This document shows, in pieces, positions 1-8,835 of a stretch of 15,000 nt of DNA; within the stretch, counting starts at the first letter, position 1, and each line of letters begins with the position of its first letter. This stretch comes from Theodoxus fluviatilis (Eukaryota > Mollusca > Gastropoda > Cycloneritida > Neritidae), in assembly GCA_034096865.1 (NCBI GenBank), contig JAWQFJ010012220.1, forward strand, positions 1-15,000, read 5' to 3'. The translations under genes were made by a program, and so were the position numbers. Under the pieces are notes generated by a model, which saw only the letters and a program-made list of their open reading frames with translations, searched no databases and was not told the DNA's origin.

Positions 1-3000
1 CATTGTCTGTACTAATGGGGCAATGTTGATGTGCAATATTGCTGCAACATTGCCCCCAGCATTGTCTGTACTAATGGGGCAATGTTGATGTGCAATATTG
101 CTGCAACATTGCCCCCAGCATTGTCTGTACTAATGGGGCAATGTTGATGTGCAATATTGCTCAAGCATTGCCCCCAGCATTGTCTGTACTAATGGGGCAA
201 TGTTGATGTGCAATATTGCTGCAGCATTGCCCCCAGCATTGTCTGTACTAATGGGGCAATGTTGATGTGCAATATTGCTGCAACCATTGCCCCCAGGATT
301 GTCTGTACTAATGGGGCAATGTTGATGTGCATATTGCTGCAACATTGCCCCCAGCATTGTCTGTACTAATGGGGCAATGTTGATGTGCAATATTGCTGCA
401 GCATTGCCCCCAGCATTGTCTGTACTAATGGGGCAATGTTGATGTGCAATATTGCTGCAACATTGCCCCCAGCATTGTCTGTACTAATGGGGCAATGTTG
501 ATGTGCAATATTGCTGCAGCATTGCCCCCAGCATTGTCTGTACTAATGGGGCAATGTTGATGTGCAGTATTGCTGCAACCATTGCCCCCAGCATTGTCTG
601 TACTAATGGGGCAATGTTGATGTGCAGTATTGCTGCAACATTGCCCCCAGCATTGTCTGTACTAATGGGGCAATGTTGATGTGCAATATTGCTGCAACAT
701 TGCCCCCAGCATTGTCTGTACTAATGGGGCAATGTTGATGTGCAATATTGCTGCAACATTGCCCCTAGCATTGTCTGTACTAATGGGGCAACGTTGATGT
801 GCAATATTGCTGCAACATTGCCCCCAGCATTGTCTGTACTAATGGGGCAATGTTGATGTGCAGTATTGCTGCAACATTGCCCCCAGCATTGTCTGTACTA
901 ATGGGGCAATGTTGATGTGCAATATTGCTGCAGCATTGCCCCCAGCATTGCCTGTACTAATGGGGCAATGTTGATGTGCAGTATTGCTGCAACATTGCCC
1001 CCAGCATTGTCTGTACTAATGGGGCAATGTTGATGTGCAGTATTGCTGCAACATTGCCCCCAGCATTGTCTGTACTAATGGGGCAATGTTGATGTGCAAT
1101 ATTGCTGCAGCATTGCCCCCAGCATTGTCTGTACTAATGGGGCAATGTTGATGTGCAGTATTGCTGCAGCATTGCCCCCAGCATTGTCTGTACTAATGGG
1201 GCAATGTTGATGTGCAGTATTGCTGCAACAGTGCCCCCAGCATTGTATGCACTAATGGGGCAATGTTGATGTGCAACATTGCTGCAGCATTGCCCCCAGC
1301 ATTGTCTGTACTAATGGGGCAATGTTGATGTGCAATATTGCTGCAACATTGCCCCCAGCATTGTCTGTACTAATGGGGCAATGTTGATGTGCAGTATTGC
1401 TGCAACATTGCCCCCAGCATTGTCTGTACTAATGGGGCAATGTTGATGTGCAGTATTGCTGCAACATTGCCCCCAGCATTGTCTGTACTAATGGGGCAAT
1501 GTTGATGTGCAATATTGCTGCAACATTGCCCCTAGCATTGTCTGTACTAATGGGGCAATGTTGATGTGCAGTATTGCTGCAGCATTGCCCCCAGCATTGT
1601 CTGTACTAATGGGGCAATGTTGATGTGCAGTATTGCTGCAACATTGCCCCCAGCATTGTCTGTACTAATGGGGCAATGTTGATGTGCAGTATTGCTGCAG
1701 CATTGCCCCCAACATAGTCTGTACTAATGGGGCAATGTTGATGTGCAGTATTGCTGCAGCATTGCCCCCAGCATTGTGTGTACTAATGGGGCAACGTTGA
1801 TGTGCAGTATTGCTGCAGCATTGCCCCCAGCATTGTCTGTACTAATGGGGCAATGTTGATGTGCAATATTGCTGCAGCATTGCCCCCAGCATTGTCTGTA
1901 CTAATGGGGCAATGTTGATGTGCAATATTGCTGCACCATTGCCCCCAGCATTGTCTGTACTAATGGGGCAATGTTGATGTGCAATATTGCTGCACCATTG
2001 CCCCCAGCATTGTCTGTACTAATGGGGCAATGTTGATGTGCAATATTGCTGCAACATTGCCCCCAGCATTGCCTGTACTAATGGGGCAATGTTGATGTGC
2101 AATATTGCTGCACCATTGCCCCCAGCATTGTCTGTACTAATGGGGCAATGTTGATGTGCAATATTGCTGCAACATTGCCCCCAGCATTGTCTGTACTAAT
2201 GGGGCAATGTTGATGTGCAATATTGCTGCAACATTGCCCCCAGCATTGTCTGTACTAATGGGGCAATGTTGATGTGCAGTATTGCTGCAACATTGCCCCC
2301 AGCATTGTCTGTACTAATGGGGCAATGTTGATGTGCAATATTGCTGCAGCATTGCCCCCAGCATTGTCTGTACTAATGGGGCAATGTTGATGTGCAATAT
2401 TGCTGCAGCATTGCCCCCAGCATTGTCTGTACTAATGGGGCAATGTTGATGTGCAGTATTGCTGCAACATTGCCCCCAGCATTGTCTGTACTAATGGGGC
2501 AATGTTGATGTGCAATATTGCTGCACCATTGCCCCCAGCATTGTCTGTACTAATGGGGCAATGTTGATGTGCAGTATTGCTGCACCATTGCCCCCAGCAT
2601 TGTCTGTACTAATGGGGCAATGTTGATGTGCAGTATTGCTGCAACATTGCCCCCAGCATTGTCTGTACTAATGGGGCAATGTTGATGTGCAGTATTGCTG
2701 CAGCATTGCCCCCAGCATTGTCTGTACTAATGGGGCAATGTTGATGTGCAACATTGCTGCAGCATTGCCCCCAGCATTTTCTGTACTAATGGGGCAATGT
2801 TGATGTGCAATATTGCTGCAGCATTGCCCCCAGCATTGTCTGTACTAATGGGGCAATGTTGATGTGCAGTATTGCTGCAACATTGCCCCCAGCATTGTCT
2901 GTACTAATGGGGCAATGTTGATGTGCAACATTGCTGCACCATTGCCCCCAGCATTGTCTGTACTAATGGGGCAATGTTGATGTGCAGTATTGCTGCAACA

Positions 3001-5121
3001 TTGCCCCCAGCATTGTCTGTACTAATGGGGCAATGTTGATGTGCAATATTGCTGCACCATTGCCCCCAGCATTGCCTGTACTAATGGGGCAATGTTGATG
3101 TGCAATATTGCTGCAGCATTGCCCCCAGCATTGCCTGTACTAAAGGGGCAATGTTGATGTGCAGTATTGCTGCAACATTGCCCCCAGCATTGCCTGTACT
3201 AATGGGGCAATGTTGATGTGCAATATTGCTGCAACATTGCCCCTAGCATTGTCTGTACTAATGGGGCAATGTTGATGTGCAGTATTGCTGCAACATTGCC
3301 CCCAGCATTGTCTGTACTAATGGGGCAATGTTGATGTGCAATATTGCTGCAGCATTGCCCCCAGCATTGCCTGTACTAAAGGGGCAATGTTGATGTGCAG
3401 TATTGCTGCAACATTGCCCCCAGCATTGTCTGTACTAATGGGGCAATGTTGATGTGCAGTATTGCTGCAGCATTGCCCCCAGCATTGTCTGTACTAATGG
3501 GGCAATGTTGATGTGCAGTATTGCTGCAGCATTGCCCCCAGCATTGTCTGTACTAATGGGGCAATGTTGATGTGCAGTATTGCTGCAGCATTGCCCCCAG
3601 CATTGTCTGTACTAATGGGGCAATGTTGATGTGCAGTATTGCTGCAGCATTGCCCCCAGCATTGTCTGTACTAATGGGGCAATGTTGATGTGCAGTATTG
3701 CTGCAGCATTGCCCCCAGCATTGTCTGTACTAATGGGGCAATGTTGATGTGCAGTATTGCTGCAACATTGCCCCCAGCATTGTCTGTACTAATGGGGCAA
3801 TGTTGATGTGCAGTATTGCTGCAACATTGCCCCCAGCATTGCCTGTACTAATGGGGCAATGTTGATGTGCAGTATTGCTGCAACATTGCCCCCAGCATTG
3901 TCTGTACTAATGGGGCAATGTTGATGTGCAGTATTGCTGCAACATTGCCCCCAGCATTGTCTGTACTAATGGAGCAATGTTGATGTGCAGTATTGCTGCA
4001 ACATTGCCCCCAACATTGTCTGTACTAATGGAGCAATGTTGATGTGCAATATTGCTGCAACATTGCCCCCAGCATTGTCTGTACTAATGGGGCAATGTTG
4101 ATGTGCAGTATTGCTGCAGCATTGCCCCCAACATTGTCTGTACTAATGGGGCAATATTGATGTGCAGTATTGCTGCAACATTGCCCCCAGCATTGTCTGT
4201 ACTAATGGGGCAATGTTGATGTGCAGTATTGCTGCAACATTGCCCCCAACATTGTCTGTACTAATGGGGCAATGTTGATGTGCAATATTGCTGCAGCATT
4301 GCCCCCAGCATTGTCTGCACTAATGGGGCAATGTTGATGTGCAGTATTGCTGCAACATTGCCCCCAACATAGTCTGTACTAATGGGGCAATGTTGATGTG
4401 CAATATTGCTGCAGCATTGCCCCCAGCATTGTCTGTACTAATGGGGCAATGTTGATGTGCAATATTGCTGCAGCATTGCCCCCAACATTCTCTGTACTAA
4501 TGGGGCAATGTTGATGTGCAGTATTGCTGCAGCATTGCCCCCAGCATTGTCTGTACTAATGGGGCAATGTTGATGTGCAACATTGCTGCAGCATTGCCCC
4601 CAGCATTGTCTGTACTAATGAGGCAACGTTGATGTGCATTATTGCTGCAGCATTGCCCCCAGCATTGTCTGTACTAATGGGGCAATGTTGATGTGCAGTA
4701 TCGCTGCAACATTGCCCCCAGCATTGTCTGTACTAATGGGGCAATGTTGATGTGCAGTATTGCTTGCAACATTGCCCCCAGCATTGTCTGTACTAATGGG
4801 GCAATGTTGATGTGCAGTATTGCTTGCAACATTGCCCCCAGCATTGTCTGTACTAATGGGGCAATGTTGATGTGCAATATTGCTGCAACATTGCCCCCAG
4901 CATTGTCTGTATTAATGGGGCAATGTTGATGTGCAGTATTGCTGCAACATTGCCCCCAGCATTGTCTGTACTAATGGGGCAATGTTGATGTGCAATATTG
5001 CTGCAGCATTGCCCCCAGCATTGTCTGTACTAATGGGGCAATGTTGATGTGCAATATTGCTGCAGCATTGCCCCCAACATTGCCTGTAATAATGGTTTAA
5101 TGTTGATGTGCAGTATTGCCT
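1..5121. repeat. 59-bp satellite/minisatellite array, about 87 units, open at left edge
   Basis: Units start at 1, 60, 119, 178 and so on; from 592 to 4663 every start fits 592+59k, so 69 successive units show no net length change. Exceptions are two 60-bp units near the left (starts 237 and 532), one 58-bp unit (297), and two identical 60-bp units carrying GCTTGCAAC (4722 and 4782). I count 86 full units and a decayed 87th (start 5078) that fades out near 5121. In the first unit GGGGCAATGTTG (17-28) is perfectly complementary to CAACATTGCCCC (45-56), and the 16-base loop contains the palindrome GCAATATTGC (33-42). The main variable sites are CAATATT/CAGTATT and CTGCAACATT/CTGCAGCATT/CTGCACCATT. 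The consensus has no CpG. Short open frames on both strands come from the repeat and are not genes. Function is unknown; a satellite or large minisatellite fits best. Confidence 0.98.
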
Positions 5122-5123
5122 CA

Positions 5124-5373
5124 TGGTTGAACGTGCATTTCCGGTCTAATGTTAGGGCAACATAGGATAGCAATATTGGATTCCAAGGTTTCTACAATAT
5201 TCATACAATATTCGTGTAGTATTGCTCCTGTAGAAATCGGGTATTGGTTGAGTGTTAAATATGGGTAGAAATTAATGCTATAACCAATTGTGCCTTGGAT
5301 GCCGTTGATTTATCAGCACAATGCATAGTTAATTTAAACACGAAAATCACTAGAACAGTTTAGAGTAAACACA
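5124..5373. other. Unassigned spacer after the satellite
   Basis: No gene is visible. The stretch is AT-rich. It still contains short pieces that recall the satellite (GGGCAACAT, GCAATATTGG, GTAGTATTGC), so its first 130 bases may be strongly decayed array units. TTTCTACA (about 5189) and TGTAGAAA (about 5230) form a small inverted repeat around two ACAATATTC copies. Confidence 0.5.
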
Positions 5374-5925
5374 AATCCAGTCACAGTGTCCCTAGTTAAT
5401 CGCCTCTTACGAATCGCGGAAGAAGACGTGGTGGGTCAATTCTTACCCCAAACCCGTAGGGGAAAATCATGCCCGCAAATAGAACAGCCTCAGCTAACGG
5501 CGGGAAGTGCCAGGTCCCATCGTGGAAAGAGAAGAACGCAGTCAAGGATCTTCATACGCTTTTGTTGGTCAGGGGTGACAGGGGACGTGGCGCTGTACGT
5601 GAAAACGTGTAACGTCTGTCAGCCTACTCCGAAGGGCCATGTCCCTGTCGTCCCGATGGAGTGGATGTCGGTCACTGGCGTCCCGTTCCATAGGGTGACC
5701 AAGAATTTAGTCGGTCTGTTCAGACCTGCGTCAAAAGATGATTATTCTCATGACCGGTCTATTACTGATGTGGCCACGAGGTACCGGAGGCGATCCCACT
5801 CAAGAAAGTCGACTCTATGAATGTTCTCCATGAGCTGTGTTTGAGTATCCCAGTAGAGGTTTCGTCCGATTGCGAAACATAGGCTAATTCAGACCTGATG
5901 CGAGAAATCAACAAATTGTACTTTC
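5374..5925 (+). pseudogene. Decayed Ty3/Gypsy-type integrase fragment
   Basis: An open frame up to the stop at 5818-5820 reads like the zinc-binding and start of the catalytic domain of a Gypsy-type retrotransposon integrase. It has SHRGKRRTQSRI, then FCWSGVTGDV (family FYWPGVTGDV), then YVKTCNVCQ with the CxxC of the HHCC finger, then FHRVTKNLVG (family F.RVAVDLVGP). The integrase inserts element cDNA into host DNA. This copy is dead. The first catalytic Asp of the DDE triad is Asn (KNLVG). One base is missing at about 5784, and the family pattern YPEAIPLKK resumes one frame over (from 5784). That second frame meets a TAG at 5880-5882 exactly where the SDRGxQF motif holding the second Asp should continue (it reads SDCET, stop). 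Similarity to SDLMREIN follows the stop and then fades near 5925. The first finger His is not evident. No start codon, reverse transcriptase or gag is visible, so this is a truncated relic. Family assignment is by recognised motifs, not by a search. Confidence 0.85.
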
Positions 5926-6068
5926 ACAAAGTCATTTGAATGACACTAACTACGTTTATCTCGTCTATTGCTTTCTGGAGTACCAGTGGAATATGTTTTC
6001 CTTAATGCGAGCGCGGATTCGGAGACCTATCAAGGTCTGTATGTGTTTTTATAATCTGTTTTGTGTTT

Positions 6069-6280
6069 AAGAAAAATTGGGGAGGGGGTGGGAGGTTTGA
6101 AGGTGCGGCTGATGTGACCGGCTATTCTTTGATTACTTCCCTTGATTCACCCATATTCATTCCCGCTTGGTTCGCTGCGTTTCCGAGCGTCTTGTAACTT
6201 TATATAGCAAAAGCTCGGCATGAGCTATCTTTGTGTAACCTATACTCTTTGACCCCATTCATCAGCATGTCAGCCTCGGC
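6069..6280 (+). mobile_element. Possible polypurine tract and start of a 3' LTR remnant
   Basis: A G-rich purine tract, GGGGAGGGGGTGGGAGG (6079-6095), lies about 155 bases beyond the last recognisable integrase sequence, on the same strand. LTR retrotransposons have such a tract just before the 3' LTR, where it primes plus-strand synthesis. A TATA-like TTTATATAGC (about 6199-6208) follows, as expected for an LTR promoter. There is no second LTR copy in the window to compare, and no clear TG...CA boundary or target duplication. The LTR reading is an inference from order and spacing. Confidence 0.3.
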
Positions 6281-6721
6281 TGCCACGCTTTAGAGGCCTA
6301 CTTCAGTAGCTCAATTAGGGGTGACCTCAAGCAGCCACAGAGGCAATCCGGAGGGGGTGAGTGTGGGGCACTGGACAAGGTCAGATCACTAATTAAGACC
6401 ATGCGGACCTAGAGCTCGAACCACACTGGAAGATGGGGTCCAGTCCCTGCAGAGGAATGAAGCGGTGGTCAACTCCCAGAGTCAGCCCCACAAGACTCAT
6501 CTGCACTCTCGTCTACCAGTCAAGCGTATTATCATAACATCATCAGTAGCCTGATGATAAGCTGTTGTCGGGGTTGCTTTCCTATCGATGCTCTTGGGAA
6601 ATTTGAAACAAGTTGTATCTCACACCTAGAACGCGTGCCTGCTTGTGAATATTCCCGGTCAAAGTGCCAAAAATGACAATCAGATTTTTCAACTATCAAA
6701 TGATTTAGTTTCTAAACTACA

Positions 6722-6724
<3 letters not shown>
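6281..6724. other. Unassigned DNA between LTR-like remnant and microsatellites
   Basis: I see no gene, no long open frame and no clear repeat. An A-box-like TAGCTCAATTAGG (6307-6319) and a B-box-like AGCTCGAACC (6413-6422) occur. They are 106 bases apart, too far for a tRNA or an ordinary tRNA-derived SINE head, so no Pol III gene is called. Confidence 0.4.
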
Positions 6725-6810
<86 letters not shown>

Positions 6811-6825
6811 GGCAGGCAGGCAGGC

Positions 6826-6866
<41 letters not shown>
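6725..6866. repeat. Compound microsatellite (GA)n(GACA)n with inner (GGCA)n
   Basis: About 40 bases of pure GA (6725-6764) run into a CAGA/GACA tetranucleotide tract to about 6866, interrupted by GGCA repeats at about 6809-6826. Open frames through it encode only Arg-Glu and Thr-Asp-Arg-Gln runs (or Cys-Leu-Ser-Val on the other strand) and are repeat artefacts. Confidence 0.98.
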
Positions 6867-6889
6867 TAGAACCCAGCATTTTTTGGTAT

Positions 6890-7475
6890 CAGGGATGAAA
6901 AGTGGGTAACCAATAAAAGCCTGAACTTTTTTTCGAGTATGCAATATTGAAGCTGCGAAGCACAGGACTAGGAGGCAGGACTATCACTTACTTGTTTCAC
7001 CGACAATTTTAATGGACTTGCTGGAGAAGTACAGGAACTGGCAATTTTAGTGGAAAGCCTGCAGCACTTGGCATGAAGCCATGGATTCTCTTCTAACTTG
7101 GTTTTTATTTTTTGGGGGGGAAAGGAAGTCTCTAATGTCAACAGCTTTTCTCTTCTCAGCTCTTGCATTGTGAGCCTGATTAGTGGACTGGGAACATCTA
7201 GCTTCAGGTCGCTTTGGAAGGCATGCAACAAAATAGTTCGGACGCCAGTTTTTTCTTCGGATCCCCATTTTGGTCCACATAATGGCTGGGTTGGCTTCTG
7301 CAGGGTTTGACTCAAGCACTCTTGGGTTGATCACTCTGTGTAGATCTTGCCTTTGGGGGCCTTCATTTCCATACTCGGAAAGCCAGTCTCCTTAAAAAAA
7401 ACCCACCTGAACCCTCTAAAAAGTCCGGATAACTGACCCCAAAAAACCTGAAAAGCCTGAAAATTTTCATCCCTG
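6890..7475 (-). mobile_element. Non-autonomous hAT-like element with 12-bp TIRs
   Basis: CAGGGATGAAAA (6890-6901) is exactly repeated in inverted orientation as TTTTCATCCCTG (7464-7475), bounding 586 bp. A CAGGG terminus with short inverted repeats is typical of hAT-superfamily transposons. On the minus strand, starting from the right terminus, the element holds an open frame with KRKAVDIRDFLSPPKNKN (see the separate entry) and then a strong splice-donor sequence, GTAAGT (plus-strand ACTTAC, about 6986-6991). That fits a large internal deletion of an autonomous copy that kept the 5' part of a transposase gene. No clean 8-bp target duplication flanks the TIRs (left TTTGGTAT, right AGTATGCA). 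The right flank 8-mer does recur at 6936-6943, inside the left end. The TIRs are seen directly; the superfamily is inferred. Confidence 0.5.
6991..7334 (-). pseudogene. Possible remnant first coding exon of a transposase
   Basis: Two overlapping minus-strand frames run through this stretch. The one from 7334 contains a basic segment followed by DIRDFLSPPKNKN, and stops near 7047. The other runs on to an AAACAA|GTAAGT junction at about 6991 that would make a good 5' splice site. The frames overlap at a run of C then A (plus strand TTTTTATTTTTTGGGGGGG, about 7104-7122), where a slippage indel could have split one original frame. A Lys-Arg-rich start followed by a hydrophobic DFL/FF segment and a Pro-rich stretch resembles the N-termini of some hAT-derived proteins. 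I cannot name a family. With no zinc finger or catalytic residue visible, this is a weak call that depends on the surrounding TIRs. Confidence 0.22.
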
Positions 7476-7483
7476 AGTATGCA

Positions 7484-7774
7484 GTCAATTGTGACCGTGC
7501 ATTAGAAGACAAGACTAAAACAATAAAAAGGACAAAATTAGATAATTGTTTCAATCACAGTCTTATTTATTTCTTCATGCATATTCCACAGGAAACAGCT
7601 TGTTTATGGAGGAAATCTTTAATTATTGACAGCGACTTACATGTAAATATCAGGAAAACGAAGATGTGACTTCGTGCGTTGATAACTCAACGACTTCTTG
7701 AAAACTGTTTTACGTACTTAAGCCTTGTTTCTCATGTATGGTCACAGCTGTTCGAACTTTCGTGTAAATATGAA
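7484..7774. other. Unassigned AT-rich DNA
   Basis: No gene, RNA or repeat structure recognised between the hAT-like element and the next microsatellite. Short open frames have no recognisable motif. Confidence 0.4.
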
Positions 7775-7872
7775 ACCACCAACCCCTCCACCCAACAAAC
7801 CACTCACCCCTCCACCCAACCAACCACCCACCCACCCCTCCACCCACCCACCCAACCAAACCAACCAACCAA
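7775..7872. repeat. Imperfect (ACCC/AACC)n pyrimidine-rich repeat
   Basis: The plus strand is nearly free of G and is built from ACCC, AACC and CTCC words. The short plus-strand frame through it gives Thr-Pro-Ser-Thr-Gln runs and is not a credible gene. Confidence 0.92.
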
Positions 7873-7973
7873 TGCCTCTGGTGACTTTGCTGGGTGTTTA
7901 CTAGAAAAATCTTCCAGCGACTTCGTCCGGGTTTACTTGTGTACGGTGACATAGTGGAATCATGTAGGTGGCT

Positions 7974-8030
7974 AAATGAATAAATGAATGAATGAATGAA
8001 TGAATGAATGAATGAATGAATAAATAAATT
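7974..8030. repeat. (AATG)n microsatellite
   Basis: About 14 AATG words with AATA variants at both ends. Confidence 0.97.
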
Positions 8031-8051
8031 GATAGATACATTAACAAGTAA

Positions 8052-8098
8052 ATGGATGGATGGATGGATGGATGGATGGATGGATGGATGGATGGATA
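8052..8098. repeat. (GGAT)n microsatellite
   Basis: About 11 uninterrupted GGAT units beginning 21 bases after the AATG tract. The Met-Asp-Gly-Trp frame is a repeat artefact. Confidence 0.97.
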
Positions 8099-8124
8099 GA
8101 GAGGGAGATAGATTACATTAGATT

Positions 8125-8125
8125 A

Positions 8126-8157
<32 letters not shown>

Positions 8158-8235
8158 AAAAAAGAAAAAGAAAGAAAGAAAGAAAGGAAAGAAAGAAAGA
8201 AAGAAAGAAAAAAATAAAAAGAAAGAAAGAAAGGA

Positions 8236-8303
<68 letters not shown>

Positions 8304-8307
8304 AAAA
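8125..8307. repeat. (AAAG)n polypurine microsatellite, about 180 bp
   Basis: Pure A/G on the plus strand apart from one T (near 8216), with AAAAAG and AAAGG interruptions. It is long enough to favour triplex or slipped structures. The Lys-Glu-Arg and Phe-Leu-Ser frames are repeat artefacts. Confidence 0.98.
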
Positions 8308-8788
8308 CTTACGAGAAAACTTTATCAGAGCGCCGGGTTGTCGCGGATTCGGTAGCCCCCCATGAATCACCAGGAACACAACATGCAGCAAGTAAACAAA
8401 TTGACACATTCCACTGTGTGCGTGTGGGTCATCCCTCACAACACCAGAGTTTTTATTTTAGAGGCAAACAACGTCTGAAAGACAACCGGAAGGGAACATC
8501 AAAATCCCCTCCTAAATGCAAAAACACCCATTCATTGAAGGAATCATTTCAACAGATAAAAAATGCTGATTAACTGTCAAATGTTTTGAGAGATAAAAAG
8601 TCACAGGAGGCAAAACAATTTTTAATTGCTAGCAGAAATGAATGAGGTGTCCCTAGGAAAAATGAATGACATTAATAATGCAGGAACTGCTTGTACCAGT
8701 AAATACTATGAATAGGGTCTCCAGATGAGTTAGATCCTCATGCATTTAGCAGATATCGATCTTTTGAAAGTACATAGATGTCTGCATG

Positions 8789-8789
<1 letters not shown>
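8308..8789. other. Unassigned DNA with a splice-donor-like site
   Basis: No gene identified. On the minus strand an open stretch ends at CTC|GTAAGTTTTTC (donor at about 8312), directly against the AAAG tract. It encodes segments such as [19 protein letters not shown] but resembles no family I know. An exon of a host gene is possible but not supported. Confidence 0.3.

Positions 8790-8833
<44 letters not shown>
8790..8833. repeat. (CT)n(CA)n compound dinucleotide repeat
   Basis: About 12 bases of CT followed by about 32 bases of CA. Confidence 0.97.

Positions 8834-8835
<2 letters not shown>

Noticed and set aside
130..390. Open frames in the 59-bp array (also at 4674-5124 on both strands)
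   Set aside because: They arise because the repeat lacks stops in phase. The unit is not a multiple of three, and the peptides merely cycle through the three frames.
1..5121. CRISPR array
   Set aside because: Units are contiguous and alike over all 59 bases; there are no unique spacers and the setting is eukaryotic.
5189..5237. TTTCTACA/TGTAGAAA inverted repeat as ends of a small element
   Set aside because: Eight bases with a short AT-rich interior is within chance expectation, and no target duplication is seen.
6307..6422. A-box/B-box pair suggesting a tRNA or tRNA-derived SINE
   Set aside because: The boxes are 106 bases apart, no cloverleaf forms, and there is no SINE-like tail.
6645..6944. 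Arg-Glu/Thr-Asp-Arg-Gln and Cys-Leu-Ser-Val open frames
   Set aside because: Direct translation of the GA and GACA microsatellite.
8060..8439. Lys-Glu-Arg-rich and Phe-Leu-Ser-rich open frames
   Set aside because: Direct translation of the GGAT and AAAG microsatellites.
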